A stretch of DNA of 64,000 nucleotides from Panorpa germanica (taxonomy: Eukaryota > Arthropoda > Insecta > Mecoptera > Panorpidae). Location of the stretch: positions 6,324,001 to 6,388,000 of the forward strand of contig OY783221.1 of assembly GCA_963678705.1 (NCBI GenBank), written 5' to 3'. Below the pieces are notes generated by a model. It did not search any database and was not told the origin of the DNA. It saw nothing but the letters and a program-made list of their open reading frames with translations. Shown here piece after piece: positions 62,726 to 64,000 of the stretch. The translations under genes were made by a program, and so were the position numbers. How positions within the stretch are numbered: the first letter of the stretch is position 1; every line of letters starts with the position of its first letter.

Positions 62726-64000
62726 CGGATAACGATCAGTCGCATTGGCTACGTTATTTGCACTATTAATTTTCATATAAGTTGTAAGGATTGGAAACTC
62801 AAATCCACCAGAATGGTTTCCCATACAATCGGACTAGATAAGATCCGCTACAGTTTACTTTTTAGATCTTAGCAATAAGCAGCACCTCGCACTGATCTGA
62901 TCGTCAATAATACCTTAATAATAAAAGCATTTTGTCTGGGATGCAATATACATGGGATGGTACCCACTGCTCACACCATTTACATTGTCCACAACAGGTC
63001 GTACGGGTCGTATGTAAATACCGAGCTGTTCTAATGTTACAAGGAGCAAGCAAATGAATGTTTTATTACAATGACAGTAGACTAGTAACGTTGTTGTAGT
63101 TGATTTAATAAATTACTGTGTAAATATTATTTTTACAACATTATGAGTACATTGAAAAGCAGAGTAGGTCAAAGTGCTTGTTCTCATAACGGGTTATCAA
63201 TAAATCATCGTATTTATTAGAGACAGCTTTAAAGCTCAAAGCTCGTTAATGACGTTTCTATGAAAGACATTACGTTGAAGATGTATGTGTGGGATTATGA
63301 GTCATATTATGTAAGTAATAAATAAAAATAATAACATTTATTTTACTAGTTTACCTTTCTTCATTTAAGCGTATGAATTTTTCTTACTTTATATGACATC
63401 ACTAAATGAGTTCGTAAAATGACATATACATGGTGCCACTAATAATCTATCTGATTTATAGCTAGTACCAAAGTTCGAACGATATGTCTCAAAATTTTAT
63501 GACATTTCGACAATTATTTTACAGGTTACAATTGTTTAAGTGACGCTATTTTTGTAATTTTCAAAACAATGGAAAAATCTAAATTTCGTGTGATGATAAA
63601 GTGAAATACTGAATTTTTTTTATGTAATTGTTTCCTTCATTTACATACTTTTGATGTTACGCTACTGGCTGTCTACAGAATAGAATATATAGCATGTGCT
63701 ACTAATATGGCTTCCTCGTTCAAGATAGCAAAACGTATCAATAAGTGAATCCTTAGTAATGAAATCACAGACACCATTCTTTGTCTGCGAGTATTTTTTT
63801 TGAATACTTTAGTAGATTTTGTAGAATAATAAAATTACTTAATATTTATACTGACGCAATTTCAAAATAATTAATTTTATTGATCCATTGATCAATGACG
63901 AATTCAGTCCTGTACATTTACAACTTAAGAATTTGTTCTTTTGCCTTTTTTGAATAGCAATCTTCTGCAAGATTTTTTAATTATATATATGTACATATAT
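62726..64000. other. AT-rich DNA without a recognisable gene
   Basis: No conserved frame, RNA gene or repeat shared with the rest of the window was recognised up to the end. Confidence 0.55.

Overview
This window looks like nuclear DNA of an insect or closely related arthropod. It is strongly AT-rich, carries many (TA)n microsatellites, and holds relics of transposon groups typical of insect genomes: a Helitron, piggyBac-like, hAT-like and TA-flanked miniature elements, three LINE families, a Ty3/gypsy fragment and a Penelope-like repeat. The order or species cannot be fixed from the sequence. I found no intact host gene, tRNA, rRNA or CRISPR array in 64 kb, so the stretch is probably intergenic or inside a very large intron.

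Layout. 1-6.0 kb is unstructured AT-rich DNA with small palindromes and one LINE 3' scrap. 6031-7115 is a complete but internally deleted Helitron on the minus strand. 8.4-21 kb holds three copies of a TA-flanked miniature element, a 5'-truncated LINE with a zinc-knuckle C-terminus (9.9-10.6 kb), a Penelope-like end beside a (TA)n tract (12.9-13.2 kb), and a young LINE 3' end with a perfect 12-bp target duplication (13.8-14.1 kb). 21.8 kb has a foldback element and 23.8-24.2 kb the 3' end of another LINE family. 30838-31848 is a piggyBac-like element between TTAA duplications with a frameshifted transposase tail. 35.0-38.9 kb has two elements sharing CTCATTCCCACTCACT termini. 46.4-47.5 kb is a cluster: (TA)n, a second Penelope-like end, and an element with long inverted repeats. 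53247-53616 is a small hAT-like element with an 8-bp duplication. 55.9-57.2 kb is a nested insertion: a LINE lies within the start of a decayed Ty3/gypsy gag. 62.2-62.7 kb carries another inverted-repeat element.

No genes work together here. What can be read is the insertion history: several families occur two to eight times within the window, so target duplications, terminal repeats and nesting can be worked out from the window alone. I found no previously undescribed gene system. The most worthwhile leads are the Helitron deletion fusion, the Penelope-like repeats with a conserved stem next to GAAA, the nested gypsy/LINE locus, and several miniature-element families that appear to be defined only by the copies seen here.
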